In this document: positions 1 through 7,939 of the stretch, piece after piece | Layout of the letters: each line of letters begins with the position of its first letter | Position numbering within the stretch: the first letter of the stretch is position 1 | The notes under the pieces: model-generated | The model's input: the letters and a program-made list of their open reading frames with translations, nothing else | The model's database searches: none | Told to the model about the DNA's origin: nothing | Made by a program: the position numbers and the translations under genes | DNA from: Pseudolabrys sp. FHR47 | GTDB lineage: Bacteria > Pseudomonadota > Alphaproteobacteria > Rhizobiales > Xanthobacteraceae | Reading direction: 5' to 3' | Length of the DNA stretch: 64,000 nucleotides | NCBI RefSeq assembly: GCF_005153485.1 | Contig: NZ_CP039740.1 | Location: 1,119,001 to 1,183,000 of the forward strand

Positions 1-62
1 CGAGCGGCCCTTTTTTCTTGCCCGTTTATACGATGAAGCCGGCACGGCTGACTGCCGGTGCC

Positions 63-965
63 TTACTCGGCGGCCGCGCGGTACGGCTGCAATTCCTCAG
101 GCGGAATGTCGCCAACGCAGTTCGCCAGCTTGCCGATATCCTCGCACAATCGCTCAAAACCGGCGGTGTGCTCGTGGCGCCGCTCGTCCATATAGAGTGC
201 GCGGTTGATCTCAAGCTGCAGCGTATGCAACCCGGCGGCCGGATTGCCGTAATGCTCGGTAATAAAACCGCCGGCATAGGGCTTGTTGCGGCTCACGGTG
301 TAGCCCATTTCGCGCAACGTTTGTTCGACCACCTCGGTGACGGCGCCGGTACAGCTCGTGCCATAACGATCGCCAATGACGAATTCCGGCCGCGGTCGTT
401 CGTCGCGGTGTCCCGTCGTCGAGGGCATGGAGTGACAGTCGATCAGGATCGCGTAACCGAAATCGCGATGCAGCTTGGAAAATAGCCGCCGTAGTGCGCG
501 GTGATAGGGCTTGTACAGGCTCTCGATGCGCGCCAGCGCCTCGTCGACCGGAATGCGCCGGCCGTAAATCTCCTGGGCGTCGCCGACGATGCGCGCGACG
601 GTACCGAGTCCGCCGGCAACCCGCATCGACCGGGTATTGGCGAAGGAGGGCAGGCGCCCATCGAACATGCGCGGATCCAGCTCGTAAGGCTCGCGGTTCA
701 CGTCGACAAAGCAACGCGGGAAATGCGCGTGCATCAGGGGATAGCCCTGCGCCACCACACCGGCGAAAAGCTCATCGACGAAGGAATCCTCGGAGCGGCG
801 CAAGGTGGCGATGTCGAGCTGCGATTGGCGCAGGAAGGCCTCGGGATAGATCGAGCCGGAATGCGGAGAATTGAACAACACCGGCCCGCCGATCACCTCC
901 GGTTCGACAATTTCGAACGGCGGGTCGAAATCCTGCGGATCGGTGGAGGCGCGAAATTCACTCAT
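63..965 (-). CDS. N-formylglutamate amidohydrolase family protein
   Basis: 300 aa, complete. Family PF05013 hydrolyses N-formylglutamate (last step of one histidine-degradation route) or related N-formyl/N-acyl amino acids, in the cytoplasm. The N-terminal signature NSPHSG (about residues 32-37), the DVNRE segment near 88-92 and the later LIDCHSMP stretch are the usual metal and substrate residues. The frame stays open upstream to 1118, but the family homology begins at the ATG at 965, so I chose that start. No hut genes lie nearby, so histidine catabolism is not supported by context; a general deformylase or amidohydrolase role is equally possible. Confidence 0.88.
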   Translation of the reverse strand: MSEFRASTDPQDFDPPFEIVEPEVIGGPVLFNSPHSGSIYPEAFLRQSQLDIATLRRSEDSFVDELFAGVVAQGYPLMHAHFPRCFVDVNREPYELDPRMFDGRLPSFANTRSMRVAGGLGTVARIVGDAQEIYGRRIPVDEALARIESLYKPYHRALRRLFSKLHRDFGYAILIDCHSMPSTTGHRDERPRPEFVIGDRYGTSCTGAVTEVVEQTLREMGYTVSRNKPYAGGFITEHYGNPAAGLHTLQLEINRALYMDERRHEHTAGFERLCEDIGKLANCVGDIPPEELQPYRAAAE

Positions 966-1200
966 TAGTCGTCGATGTTCCAACTGTCGTTCAAAGGTCG
1001 TCCGGGGCGGTTGCGCCCGTGCCGGCAGCGTGCAGGGGTCACGGCCCTGTATTGGCCGTCGGATACGTTCTATTGTCCATCCGATGGGAGGTAATGCCAA
1101 GTAAACCTTGGGGTTCACCCGTTATTTACCCGGGACAAGTCTTATGGGGTTTCCGGGGCCGGTCCGTCGGGGCCGGGATTTAGGGACGCTGGAAGGTCCA

Positions 1201-1560
1201 ATGTCGAAGATTCTGCTTGCCGAAGACGACACCGATATGCGGCGCTTTTTGGTCAAGGCGCTGCAAAACGCCGGTTTCGACGTGACCTCCTACGACAACG
1301 GTCTGTCGGCCTACCAGCGCCTGCGCGAAGAACCTTTCGAACTCCTGCTGACCGACATCGTGATGCCCGAAATGGACGGGATCGAGCTGGCCCGCCGCGC
1401 CGCGGAACTAGACCCCGACATCAAGATCATGTTCATCACCGGCTTTGCCGCCGTGGCCCTGAACGCGGATTCGACTGCGCCAAAGCAGGCCAAGGTGCTG
1501 TCCAAGCCGGTCCACCTGCGCGACCTCGTTAACGAGGTCCACAAGATGCTGGCGGCCTGA
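1201..1560 (+). CDS. cpdR: single-domain response regulator, CpdR type
   Basis: 119 aa, a receiver domain only. Acidic pair D9-D10, phospho-acceptor D52 (LLTDIVMPEMDG) and switch lysine K102 (LSKPVH) are all present. CpdR in Caulobacter and rhizobia is phosphorylated through ChpT and, when unphosphorylated, primes ClpXP for cell-cycle substrate proteolysis. Length, the sequence MSKILLAEDD at the start and the Ala-Ala C-terminus fit CpdR. The frame extends upstream to 1108, but the ATG at 1201 begins the canonical receiver fold. It is divergent from the amidohydrolase gene, with 235 bp between them, and sits 113 bp before tRNA-Val. Confidence 0.85.
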   Translation: MSKILLAEDDTDMRRFLVKALQNAGFDVTSYDNGLSAYQRLREEPFELLLTDIVMPEMDGIELARRAAELDPDIKIMFITGFAAVALNADSTAPKQAKVLSKPVHLRDLVNEVHKMLAA

Positions 1561-1673
1561 GGGGCCCCGGCGGCTTTCGATCCGGCGGCCGGTTTCCCCG
1601 GCTGGCCCACCGGCAGGCTTGTACCAGGCCCTTGCCACCCCGGATCGGAGCCGATAAAGACCACCCTCGAATA

Positions 1674-1748
1674 GGGCGCGTAGCTCAGCGGGAGAGCACT
1701 ACCTTGACATGGTAGGGGTCACAGGTTCGATCCCTGTCGCGCCCACCA
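1674..1748 (+). tRNA. tRNA-Val (anticodon GAC)
   Basis: 75 nt including an encoded CCA end. Acceptor arm GGGCGCG pairs with CGCGCCC; D arm contains TAGCTCAGCGGGAGAGC; the anticodon stem CTACC/GGTAG encloses loop TTGACAT with anticodon GAC at 1706-1708; T arm ACAGG-TTCGATC-CCTGT. All four arms pair without mismatch, so it looks functional. Confidence 0.97.
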
Positions 1749-1778
1749 TTTCCCTATCAAAATCAATTTCTTACATAG

Positions 1779-1862
1779 GCCCTTTTTAAGGGCAGCGCTG
1801 ACTGAGCACTCGGGTAAGCAAGGGGTCAGCCGGTGGCTGACCGGCATCCTTGGCTGAGTGCT
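1779..1862 (+). other. nested inverted repeats downstream of tRNA-Val
   Basis: A short hairpin GCCCTT/AAGGGC (1779-1784 with 1788-1793) is followed by a nested structure: outer arms AGCACTC (1805-1811) and GAGTGCT (1856-1862), and a perfect inner 8-bp stem GGTCAGCC (1824-1831) with GGCTGACC (1835-1842), with AAGG/CCTT in between. The T-rich first hairpin may end the tRNA transcript. The second could be a small structured RNA, a leader of the downstream RidA gene, or a repeat. No coding frame explains it. Confidence 0.4.
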
Positions 1863-1953
1863 GGCGCCGCGGTCGCTCCGTTCCAGCCTGGCGTGCGATG
1901 TGTCACCACTCGCAAGGACAAACGTCCACTGCAATTCCACGAGGAGAGAGCTG

Positions 1954-2343
1954 ATGACAATCAAGCGTTTCGGCGGCGGCGGGAAAGGCGCGGGCGGTCA
2001 ACCGCTTCCGTTCGCGCGCGCCGTGCAGGCCAATGGCTGGCTCTATGTGTCGGGTCAGGTGGCGATGGAGAATGGCGAGATCGTGCGGGGAGGCATTGTG
2101 GCCGAGACCCGCAAGACCATGGAGAACGTGATCGCGATCCTCAAAGAGGCCGGCTATGGCCTTGAGGATGTCGTGCGTGTTGGCGTCTGGCTGGACGATC
2201 CGCGCGACTTCTGGAGCTTCAACGGCGTCTACGCCGAGTATTTCAAGGATCACCCGCCGGCGCGAGCCTGCGTGCAATCGAGCATGATGGTCGACTGCAA
2301 GGTTGAAATCGATTGCGTGGCCTTCCGGGCCGACAAGATGTGA
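1954..2343 (+). CDS. RidA/YjgF family imine deaminase
   Basis: 129 aa. RidA proteins hydrolyse reactive enamines/imines such as 2-aminoacrylate made by PLP enzymes. The conserved arginine (R104, in PPARACVQSS) and the acidic VEID segment near 118-121 are present, matching the catalytic arginine region of E. coli RidA. The ATG at 1954 has a GAGGAGAG ribosome site 6-13 nt upstream, so the longer open frame is not needed. The gene is convergent with the PLP enzyme, only 7 bp apart, which suits a role in cleaning up its aminoacrylate product (inference). Confidence 0.9.
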   Translation: MTIKRFGGGGKGAGGQPLPFARAVQANGWLYVSGQVAMENGEIVRGGIVAETRKTMENVIAILKEAGYGLEDVVRVGVWLDDPRDFWSFNGVYAEYFKDHPPARACVQSSMMVDCKVEIDCVAFRADKM

Positions 2344-2350
2344 TGTGTCT

Positions 2351-3445
2351 CTAGGTGATGCGGCCGCGGGCGACGACCGGCCAGACATCCCACTTTTTGC
2401 CAGCCGCATTCGCTTCGTCTGCCGCTGTCACATAGACCTGATCAACCATATTGCTGACGACGCAGACGTGATTGGGCACGATCCGGATTTTGTCGCCGAC
2501 CTCGAGGCCGATAGGCCCGTCGCTCACCAAGCGGCCGTGCTCTTCCGAGAGCTGGTCGATGCGGATGTCATCGCGGCCGAGGACATGGCCGTAATCCGGC
2601 AGACCGAGCAGGTCCGATGTCAGTGTCTTGCTGCCGGCATCGATAATGGCGCGGTTCGCCGACGGCACCGACACCACCGTGGCCAGCACGGTGAGAGCGC
2701 AATCATCCCAGCCGCAGGCGCCGCGCGCGACCAGCGAGCGGTCGTTGTAAACATAGGTGCCGGCGCGATATTCGGTCGTGACCGGCGCATCGCCGGCTTT
2801 CGCCATTGATGGCGTGCCGCCCGACGTGATGACCGGCACCGCGATGCCCTTCGCCTCGATCAGCGCTTTGGCCCGCGTCATGAAGGACTGCACGGTCGCC
2901 GCGCCATCTGGCGGCGGATAGGTCATCAGGCCGCCGAAGACGAGGCCGGGCGACTCTGCAATCACTTGCGCCAGCGCCGCGGCGTCTTCCGGCGTCGCCA
3001 CGCCGCAGCGATGCGCGCCGGTGTCGCATTCGACGAGGACGGACAACGGTGCGGGCTCGGTGGCGAAACGCTGGCTAAGGCCGGCAACAACCGTCTCGTT
3101 GTCGGCTACGGCGCTCAGCTTCACTTTCTTGGCCAGCGCCGCCAGCCGATCGAGCTTCTCGGCGCCGAGAATGTTGTAGGTGATCAGGACGTCCTTGATC
3201 TCCGGCGTCCCGGCGACCATGGCCTCGGCCTCGGAGACCTTCTGGCAGGTCACGCCGATGGCGCCACCGCGCAGTTGCATGGCCGCGATTTGCGGAAGCT
3301 TGTGCGTCTTGATGTGCGGGCGCAGCTTGAGGCCATGACGGTCGGCATAGTCCTGATGCCGCCTGATGTTGCGCTCGACCTTGCCGAGGTCGATCACCAC
3401 GGCGGGCGTCGTCAGTTGCGTCAGCGTTTGCACTCTGTCGTCCAC
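2351..3445 (-). CDS. D-serine dehydratase / D-threonine aldolase-like PLP enzyme (alanine racemase fold)
   Basis: 364 aa with a GTG start. Fold-type III PLP enzyme: the lysine in RPHIKTHK (K46) should carry PLP. The C-terminal PNHVC (H326, C328) matches the zinc-binding His-x-Cys of eukaryotic-type D-serine dehydratase; D-threonine aldolases usually have His-x-Asp there, so I favour the dehydratase type or a close relative. The GTG at 3445 lies 1 nt after the helicase stop, with AGGAGG 5 nt upstream, indicating translational coupling. Products would be pyruvate and ammonia from D-serine by way of aminoacrylate. Exact substrate is unproven. Confidence 0.8.
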   Translation of the reverse strand: MDDRVQTLTQLTTPAVVIDLGKVERNIRRHQDYADRHGLKLRPHIKTHKLPQIAAMQLRGGAIGVTCQKVSEAEAMVAGTPEIKDVLITYNILGAEKLDRLAALAKKVKLSAVADNETVVAGLSQRFATEPAPLSVLVECDTGAHRCGVATPEDAAALAQVIAESPGLVFGGLMTYPPPDGAATVQSFMTRAKALIEAKGIAVPVITSGGTPSMAKAGDAPVTTEYRAGTYVYNDRSLVARGACGWDDCALTVLATVVSVPSANRAIIDAGSKTLTSDLLGLPDYGHVLGRDDIRIDQLSEEHGRLVSDGPIGLEVGDKIRIVPNHVCVVSNMVDQVYVTAADEANAAGKKWDVWPVVARGRIT

Positions 3446-3446
3446 A

Positions 3447-5369
3447 TCAGCCTCCTGAGCGATTGCGGTGCTTGTCTTTCTTCGATTTTTTGAACTTCGG
3501 CTTCTTGAAATCGCCTTTTTTGAACTCGGGCTTTTTGCCCAACTTTTCGAAATGGCTTTCATCGCGTTCGCGCTTTGCGGCCGATGCCAAGTGCTCTTGC
3601 TGCCGCTGCTTGAAATGCGGTTTGGCGGACTTTTTCTCAGGCGCGCCGCGGTCGCCGTCCCTGGGGGATGGCGTGCCGCCGCCTTGCGGGCCTTGCGGCA
3701 GCGGCTCGATGCGGATGTTTTCTTCCGCATCGGGCGCCTGGATCTTGGCGGCGAACTTGTCCGCCACGTTGCCGGAAATCTCGAACTCGGTGACGGTGTC
3801 GTAAATCTTGATCGCGCCGATGTCGCCTTTCGAAATTCCGCCGCGGCGGCAGATCATCGGCAACAGCCAGCGCGCTTCGGCGTTCTTGCGACGGCCGATG
3901 CCAGCCTTGAACCATACGCTGCCGCCTTCCATCGGGCGGCGGAAGGTGCTGCGCTTGCCGGCGTCGCGCGGCGGTGCGTCATCGCTTGCGGGGAAGGCCC
4001 GGTCGCGTGAGCGATGCCGCTCATTGCGGTCGTCGCGGAAGCGGCTGTCCCTGTCCGACCCGGGATCGAGGACGTCTTCGGGCGCGGGCAGGCGCGCGCG
4101 ATAAAGTCGCGCCAGCGCCGATGCGATTTCCTCGGCGGATTTCTCGGCGAGCAGGATGCGTGCCAGAGCCAGATCGTCTTCGGTCGGCGGTTCGGTGAAC
4201 ACTTCGTCCTGCATCATGCGCTGCTGGTCGAGCTTGCGGATTTCATCAGCCTGCGGTGCGGCGGCCCAGATCGCGTTGACGCCGGCCTGCTTGAAGAACA
4301 TTTCGGCGCGGCGGCGTCGGGAGTTCGGTACCAGCAGGACGCTGACACCCTTCTTGCCGGCGCGGCCGGTGCGGCCCGAACGGTGCTGCATTACTTCCGG
4401 GTCGTTCGGCAGCTCGGCATGGATGACGAGGCTGAGACCGGGCAGATCGATACCGCGTGCCGCGACGTCGGTCGCGACGCAGACACGGGCGCGGCCATCG
4501 CGCAGGGATTGCAGCGCGGTGGTGCGTTCGTTCTGCGTCAGCTCGCCGGACAGTGCCACCACCAGAAAACCGCGCTCCAGCAGCGCAGCCTGCAAGTGCT
4601 TTACGGCGCTGCGTGTATTGCAGAACACAAGGGTGCTCGGCGCTTCGTAGAAGCGCAGGATGTTGACCACGGCGTGTTCGACTTCGTGCGCGGCCACGCG
4701 AATGGCGCGATATTCGATGTCGGCGTGGCCCTGGTCGTCGCCGCGGACTTCGACGCGAAACGCATCCTTCTGATACTGCCTGGCTAGCGCAACGATCCCG
4801 CGCGGCAGGGTCGCGGAGAACAGCAGCGTTCGCCGCTCCGCGGGCGTGGCTTCGAGAAGAAGCTCCATATCCTCGCGAAAGCCGAGATTGAGCATCTCGT
4901 CGGCCTCGTCGAGCACGATGGCCTTCAATTCGGACAGATCGAGACGGTTGCGCCGCAGATGGTCACACAGGCGGCCGGGCGTTCCGACGACGATGTGGGC
5001 GCCTTCCGTGAGCTCACGCTGTTCGCGGCGCGGGTCCATGCCGCCGACGCAGGACACGACCCGGGCGCCGCAATGCTGGTAAAGCCAGGTCAATTCGCGC
5101 TGAACCTGGATCGCGAGTTCGCGGGTCGGCGCCACCACGAGCGCCAGCGGCTTTGCGGCGCGCTCGAAGCGCTCCGCGCCGTCCAGAAGATCGGCGGCGA
5201 TGGCGAGGCCATAAGCGACGGTCTTGCCGGAGCCGGTCTGCGCCGAAACCAGCAGATCGCGGCCGACCGCGCTGTCGGTCAATACGGCTTTCTGGACCGG
5301 CGTCGGCTCGGCGTAGTTCCGCTCCGCGAGGGCGCGGGCGATAGGTGGGACTTCGGACATGAAGCTCAT
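3447..5369 (-). CDS. DEAD-box ATP-dependent RNA helicase with DbpA-type RNA-binding domain
   Basis: 640 aa. Motifs in order: Q motif (EPTPVQ, 21-26), Walker A AQTGSGKT (43-50), PTREL (81-85), GTPGR (129-133), DEAD (154-157), SAT (185-187), HRSGRTGRAG in the second RecA domain. A DbpA-like RNA-binding domain follows (segment WFKAGIGRRKNAEARWLLP onward), then a basic Lys/Phe-rich tail typical of DeaD/CsdA-like proteins in alphaproteobacteria. Role: RNA duplex unwinding in ribosome assembly or cold adaptation. Two in-frame ATGs (5369, 5360) are possible starts. It is the first gene of a two-gene unit with the PLP enzyme. Confidence 0.93.
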   Translation of the reverse strand: MSFMSEVPPIARALAERNYAEPTPVQKAVLTDSAVGRDLLVSAQTGSGKTVAYGLAIAADLLDGAERFERAAKPLALVVAPTRELAIQVQRELTWLYQHCGARVVSCVGGMDPRREQRELTEGAHIVVGTPGRLCDHLRRNRLDLSELKAIVLDEADEMLNLGFREDMELLLEATPAERRTLLFSATLPRGIVALARQYQKDAFRVEVRGDDQGHADIEYRAIRVAAHEVEHAVVNILRFYEAPSTLVFCNTRSAVKHLQAALLERGFLVVALSGELTQNERTTALQSLRDGRARVCVATDVAARGIDLPGLSLVIHAELPNDPEVMQHRSGRTGRAGKKGVSVLLVPNSRRRRAEMFFKQAGVNAIWAAAPQADEIRKLDQQRMMQDEVFTEPPTEDDLALARILLAEKSAEEIASALARLYRARLPAPEDVLDPGSDRDSRFRDDRNERHRSRDRAFPASDDAPPRDAGKRSTFRRPMEGGSVWFKAGIGRRKNAEARWLLPMICRRGGISKGDIGAIKIYDTVTEFEISGNVADKFAAKIQAPDAEENIRIEPLPQGPQGGGTPSPRDGDRGAPEKKSAKPHFKQRQQEHLASAAKRERDESHFEKLGKKPEFKKGDFKKPKFKKSKKDKHRNRSGG

Positions 5370-5524
5370 AGGACCGGTTCTTCAGGTTCGCGCACGAAAA
5401 CGGGAGCGCGGCGGGGTCTAGCCCGCGGTCCTGTCAAAGCGTCGGAAAAGAGAACCTGCGGTCTATTCTTTTAGGCCACCGCCGTAAAGGGGCCGTTCGT
5501 ACCCGCGCGGAGCCCAAAAGTCTC

Positions 5525-6673
5525 CTACCGGTTGCCGGCCGGGTGCCACCAGTGGCCGCGCAACGCGATGCCCTCGATGAGGATACGCTTGTTGCCGTTC
5601 ATCCGTTCGCCGGTCGAGTCGGTATAGGGGAAGCTGCCATCGCCGACGGAGAAGATGGTGGCGTCGCCGGCGGAGCCCGGACGCAAGGTGCCGAGGTCGG
5701 GCCGCCGGATGGCGGTGGCGACATTCGCCGTGGTGGCGCGGATGACGTCGGTCAGCGGCGTGCCGAGGCACAGGAACTTCGAAAGCGTCGTTGCCTGGTC
5801 GAACACCGGGCCATCGAGATTGAGGCTGTGAACGTCGGACGAGATCGTGTCCGGCATGAAGCCGGCGTCTAGCATGGCGCGCGCGACCTTGAAGGAGAAC
5901 GAGCCCATGCCGTGTCCGACATCGAACAGGATGCCGCGCTTGCGCGCTTCAAGCACGGCGGGCTTGACCGCGCCTTGTCCGGTGATCGGCGAATTGGGGA
6001 AGGGACGGAAGCAATGCGTGAGCGTGTCGCCCGGCCGCAGCCGGGTGAGCACGTCCTCATAGGTCGGCGGCGGCTCGTCGATGTGCACCATCATCGGCAT
6101 CGACAATTCCTCGGCGACCTGTCGCGCGATATCGAGCGGCGCGACGCCGGACGTGCCGCTGGCGTTGCGGCCGACGCGCACCTTGATGCCGACGATGGTG
6201 TCGCGGTTCGCGCTGGCGACTTCGACCGCATCAGCCGGGCTCATCAACCGCATGTCGCTGCTTTCGCCGACCATGATGCGTTTGGAGAAGGCGTAGATGC
6301 CGGCAAAGGACACATGAATATAGGCGAGGATGCGCGGCTCGCTCGGCTCGATGACGTGCTTGAGGAAACCCTTGAAGTTGCCCGGGCCGGCGCTGCCGGC
6401 GTCGATGAGGGTGGTCACGCCGCTGCGCCGGGCGAAATCGGCGGCATCGACGCCCAGCGACGTGCCGCCCCAGTAGACGTGCGTGTGAAGGTCGATGAAG
6501 CCGGGCGCCACGATCCGTCCGCTGACGTCGCGAACATCGGCGCCGTTCGCGGCCGCGATGCTGGGTTCGATAGCCGCGACCTTGCCGCCGGCAAAGGCCA
6601 CATCGGCGATCTCGTCCAGCCCTTGCGCCGGATCGATGACCCGCCCGCCTTTGAGGATCAGATCGTAGCTCAT
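5525..6673 (-). CDS. amidohydrolase/deacetylase-family metallohydrolase
   Basis: 382 aa. Dihydroorotase-like TIM-barrel metal hydrolase: N-terminal small beta domain, then DLHTHVYWG with metal ligands H63 and H65, a lysine in GIKVRVG (K164) that is the likely carboxylated bridging ligand, VHIDEPP and THCF histidines, and SSDVHS with the catalytic aspartate. The family cleaves cyclic or N-acyl amide bonds, and specificity varies. It lies 47 bp downstream of the RpiR gene on the same strand and opposite a peptide-type ABC transporter, suggesting it processes an imported N-acyl or cyclic amino compound (inference). Confidence 0.85.
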   Translation of the reverse strand: MSYDLILKGGRVIDPAQGLDEIADVAFAGGKVAAIEPSIAAANGADVRDVSGRIVAPGFIDLHTHVYWGGTSLGVDAADFARRSGVTTLIDAGSAGPGNFKGFLKHVIEPSEPRILAYIHVSFAGIYAFSKRIMVGESSDMRLMSPADAVEVASANRDTIVGIKVRVGRNASGTSGVAPLDIARQVAEELSMPMMVHIDEPPPTYEDVLTRLRPGDTLTHCFRPFPNSPITGQGAVKPAVLEARKRGILFDVGHGMGSFSFKVARAMLDAGFMPDTISSDVHSLNLDGPVFDQATTLSKFLCLGTPLTDVIRATTANVATAIRRPDLGTLRPGSAGDATIFSVGDGSFPYTDSTGERMNGNKRILIEGIALRGHWWHPAGNR

Positions 6674-6720
6674 GTTACTGTCGTCCTGTTGTCGTGATTT
6701 GTGCGGCGCGGTCGGAGGTT

Positions 6721-7698
6721 CTAGTCACCGAGTGGACCGTCGGCTCCCTCGTTGGTCGCCTTCATGAGTTCGTACTTGATGCGCCGCATGCGCTCCTGCG
6801 CCTCTCGCGGCTTGAGATAGGCCGTCGAGGTCGCGAGCAGGTCGATGGCCGCGAGAAGGGCAAAGCGCGATGCCGTCGGCTTGAGCGCGTCGGGCGCCTC
6901 GGGCACATGAAAGCCAAGCGCAATGTCGGCGATGGCAGCGAGCCGGCTTTGCGGCTTGGTGATCGCGATGACCATTGCGCCGTACTGTTTGGCGACCTTG
7001 GCGGCCTCGATCACCTCGGTCATGTTGCCGCTGGTCGAAACGGCCAGCACGACATCGTCGCGGCCGAGGGTCGCGGCGATCATGCGCATCAATCGAGGGT
7101 CGGACGAATGGTTGACGGCGATGCCGAGGCGGAAGAACCGGTTCTCGACCTCGGCCACGGCAACGGTCGAGCCGCCGCCGACGCCGAAGGCGGCGAGCTT
7201 TGAGCAGCGGGCGATGGCCTCGGCCGCTTTCTCTACGTCGTCCTTCTGCAGTTGCTGTTCGACAGCGTTAATGGCGTTACGAATTTCCTGAAATACCGAT
7301 CGCCACAGCGCAGGGCGTGCCAGATCGGTGCCGACATGCGGTGGCAATTCGAGATAGATGCGGCCGACGGCCATCGCCTGCGCCAGCATGACCTTGAGTT
7401 CGCGCACGCCGCGGCAACCGACCGACCGGCTGAAGCGCGTGACCGTCGGTTCGCTGACGCCAGCGCGGCGGGCGAGTTCGGCATTGCTCGAGTGGACAGC
7501 GAAATCGACGTCGGCGAGCAGGGCGGTCGCCACGCGCTGTTCGGAAGGGCTGAGCGTCGGTCCCATCTGCCTGATCACGGAAATAATGTCGCCGGCGCCG
7601 AAGCCGTCACCGGACAGCGTCGCCGCAGACTTCCTGGGTTTGCTGCCCGTCCGCTTCGCCGGTTGAGGCATCGTCTGTCTTTTTGCCTGTCTAACCAC
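6721..7698 (-). CDS. MurR/RpiR-family transcriptional regulator
   Basis: 325 aa. N-terminal RpiR helix-turn-helix domain (roughly 30-110, with LARRAGVSEPTVTRFSRSVGC as recognition region) and a C-terminal SIS domain (about 150-280, GVGGGSTVAVAEV and VLAVSTSGNMTEV), which usually senses a phosphosugar or related ligand. The listed start is GTG at 7698 with AAGGA 8 nt upstream; an ATG at 7671 is an alternative. Likely controls itself, the amidohydrolase downstream and the divergent ABC operon from the 241-bp shared region. Confidence 0.9.
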   Translation of the reverse strand: MVRQAKRQTMPQPAKRTGSKPRKSAATLSGDGFGAGDIISVIRQMGPTLSPSEQRVATALLADVDFAVHSSNAELARRAGVSEPTVTRFSRSVGCRGVRELKVMLAQAMAVGRIYLELPPHVGTDLARPALWRSVFQEIRNAINAVEQQLQKDDVEKAAEAIARCSKLAAFGVGGGSTVAVAEVENRFFRLGIAVNHSSDPRLMRMIAATLGRDDVVLAVSTSGNMTEVIEAAKVAKQYGAMVIAITKPQSRLAAIADIALGFHVPEAPDALKPTASRFALLAAIDLLATSTAYLKPREAQERMRRIKYELMKATNEGADGPLGD

Positions 7699-7737
7699 GG
7701 CCTTGTCCTTCCGAGGAGTGCATATCCCGCCCGTAAT

Positions 7738-7831
7738 AAAGTTTCAAACGCCGTCCGCCGTATCGCAAAAATGGCGGTTTTGTTCCGATTTGCTCTTGAA
7801 CTTTACCACAAGGTGTATGTAACTTTCAAAC
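7738..7831. promoter_or_regulatory. divergent control region with repeated TTTCAAAC sites
   Basis: AT-rich part of the region between the RpiR gene and the ABC transporter. TTTCAAAC occurs twice in direct orientation (7742-7749 and 7824-7831), about 82 bp apart; the first sits inside the symmetrical GTTTCAAAC. Placement suggests RpiR operators, but the binding site of this regulator is unknown. Confidence 0.35.
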
Positions 7832-7939
7832 AAAGGATCGCTATGACGGTGGAAACAACCGGCGTGGGGCGGGCCGGCCCGCGCCACGACTGAAACAAGG
7901 CAGCCGGCTTGTTGCGTTTCGAAAAAGGGGAGGACGACG

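Noticed and set aside
1674..1748. tRNA-Val as an integration site for a mobile element
   Set aside because: No integrase, no second copy of the tRNA end and no change in gene style downstream.
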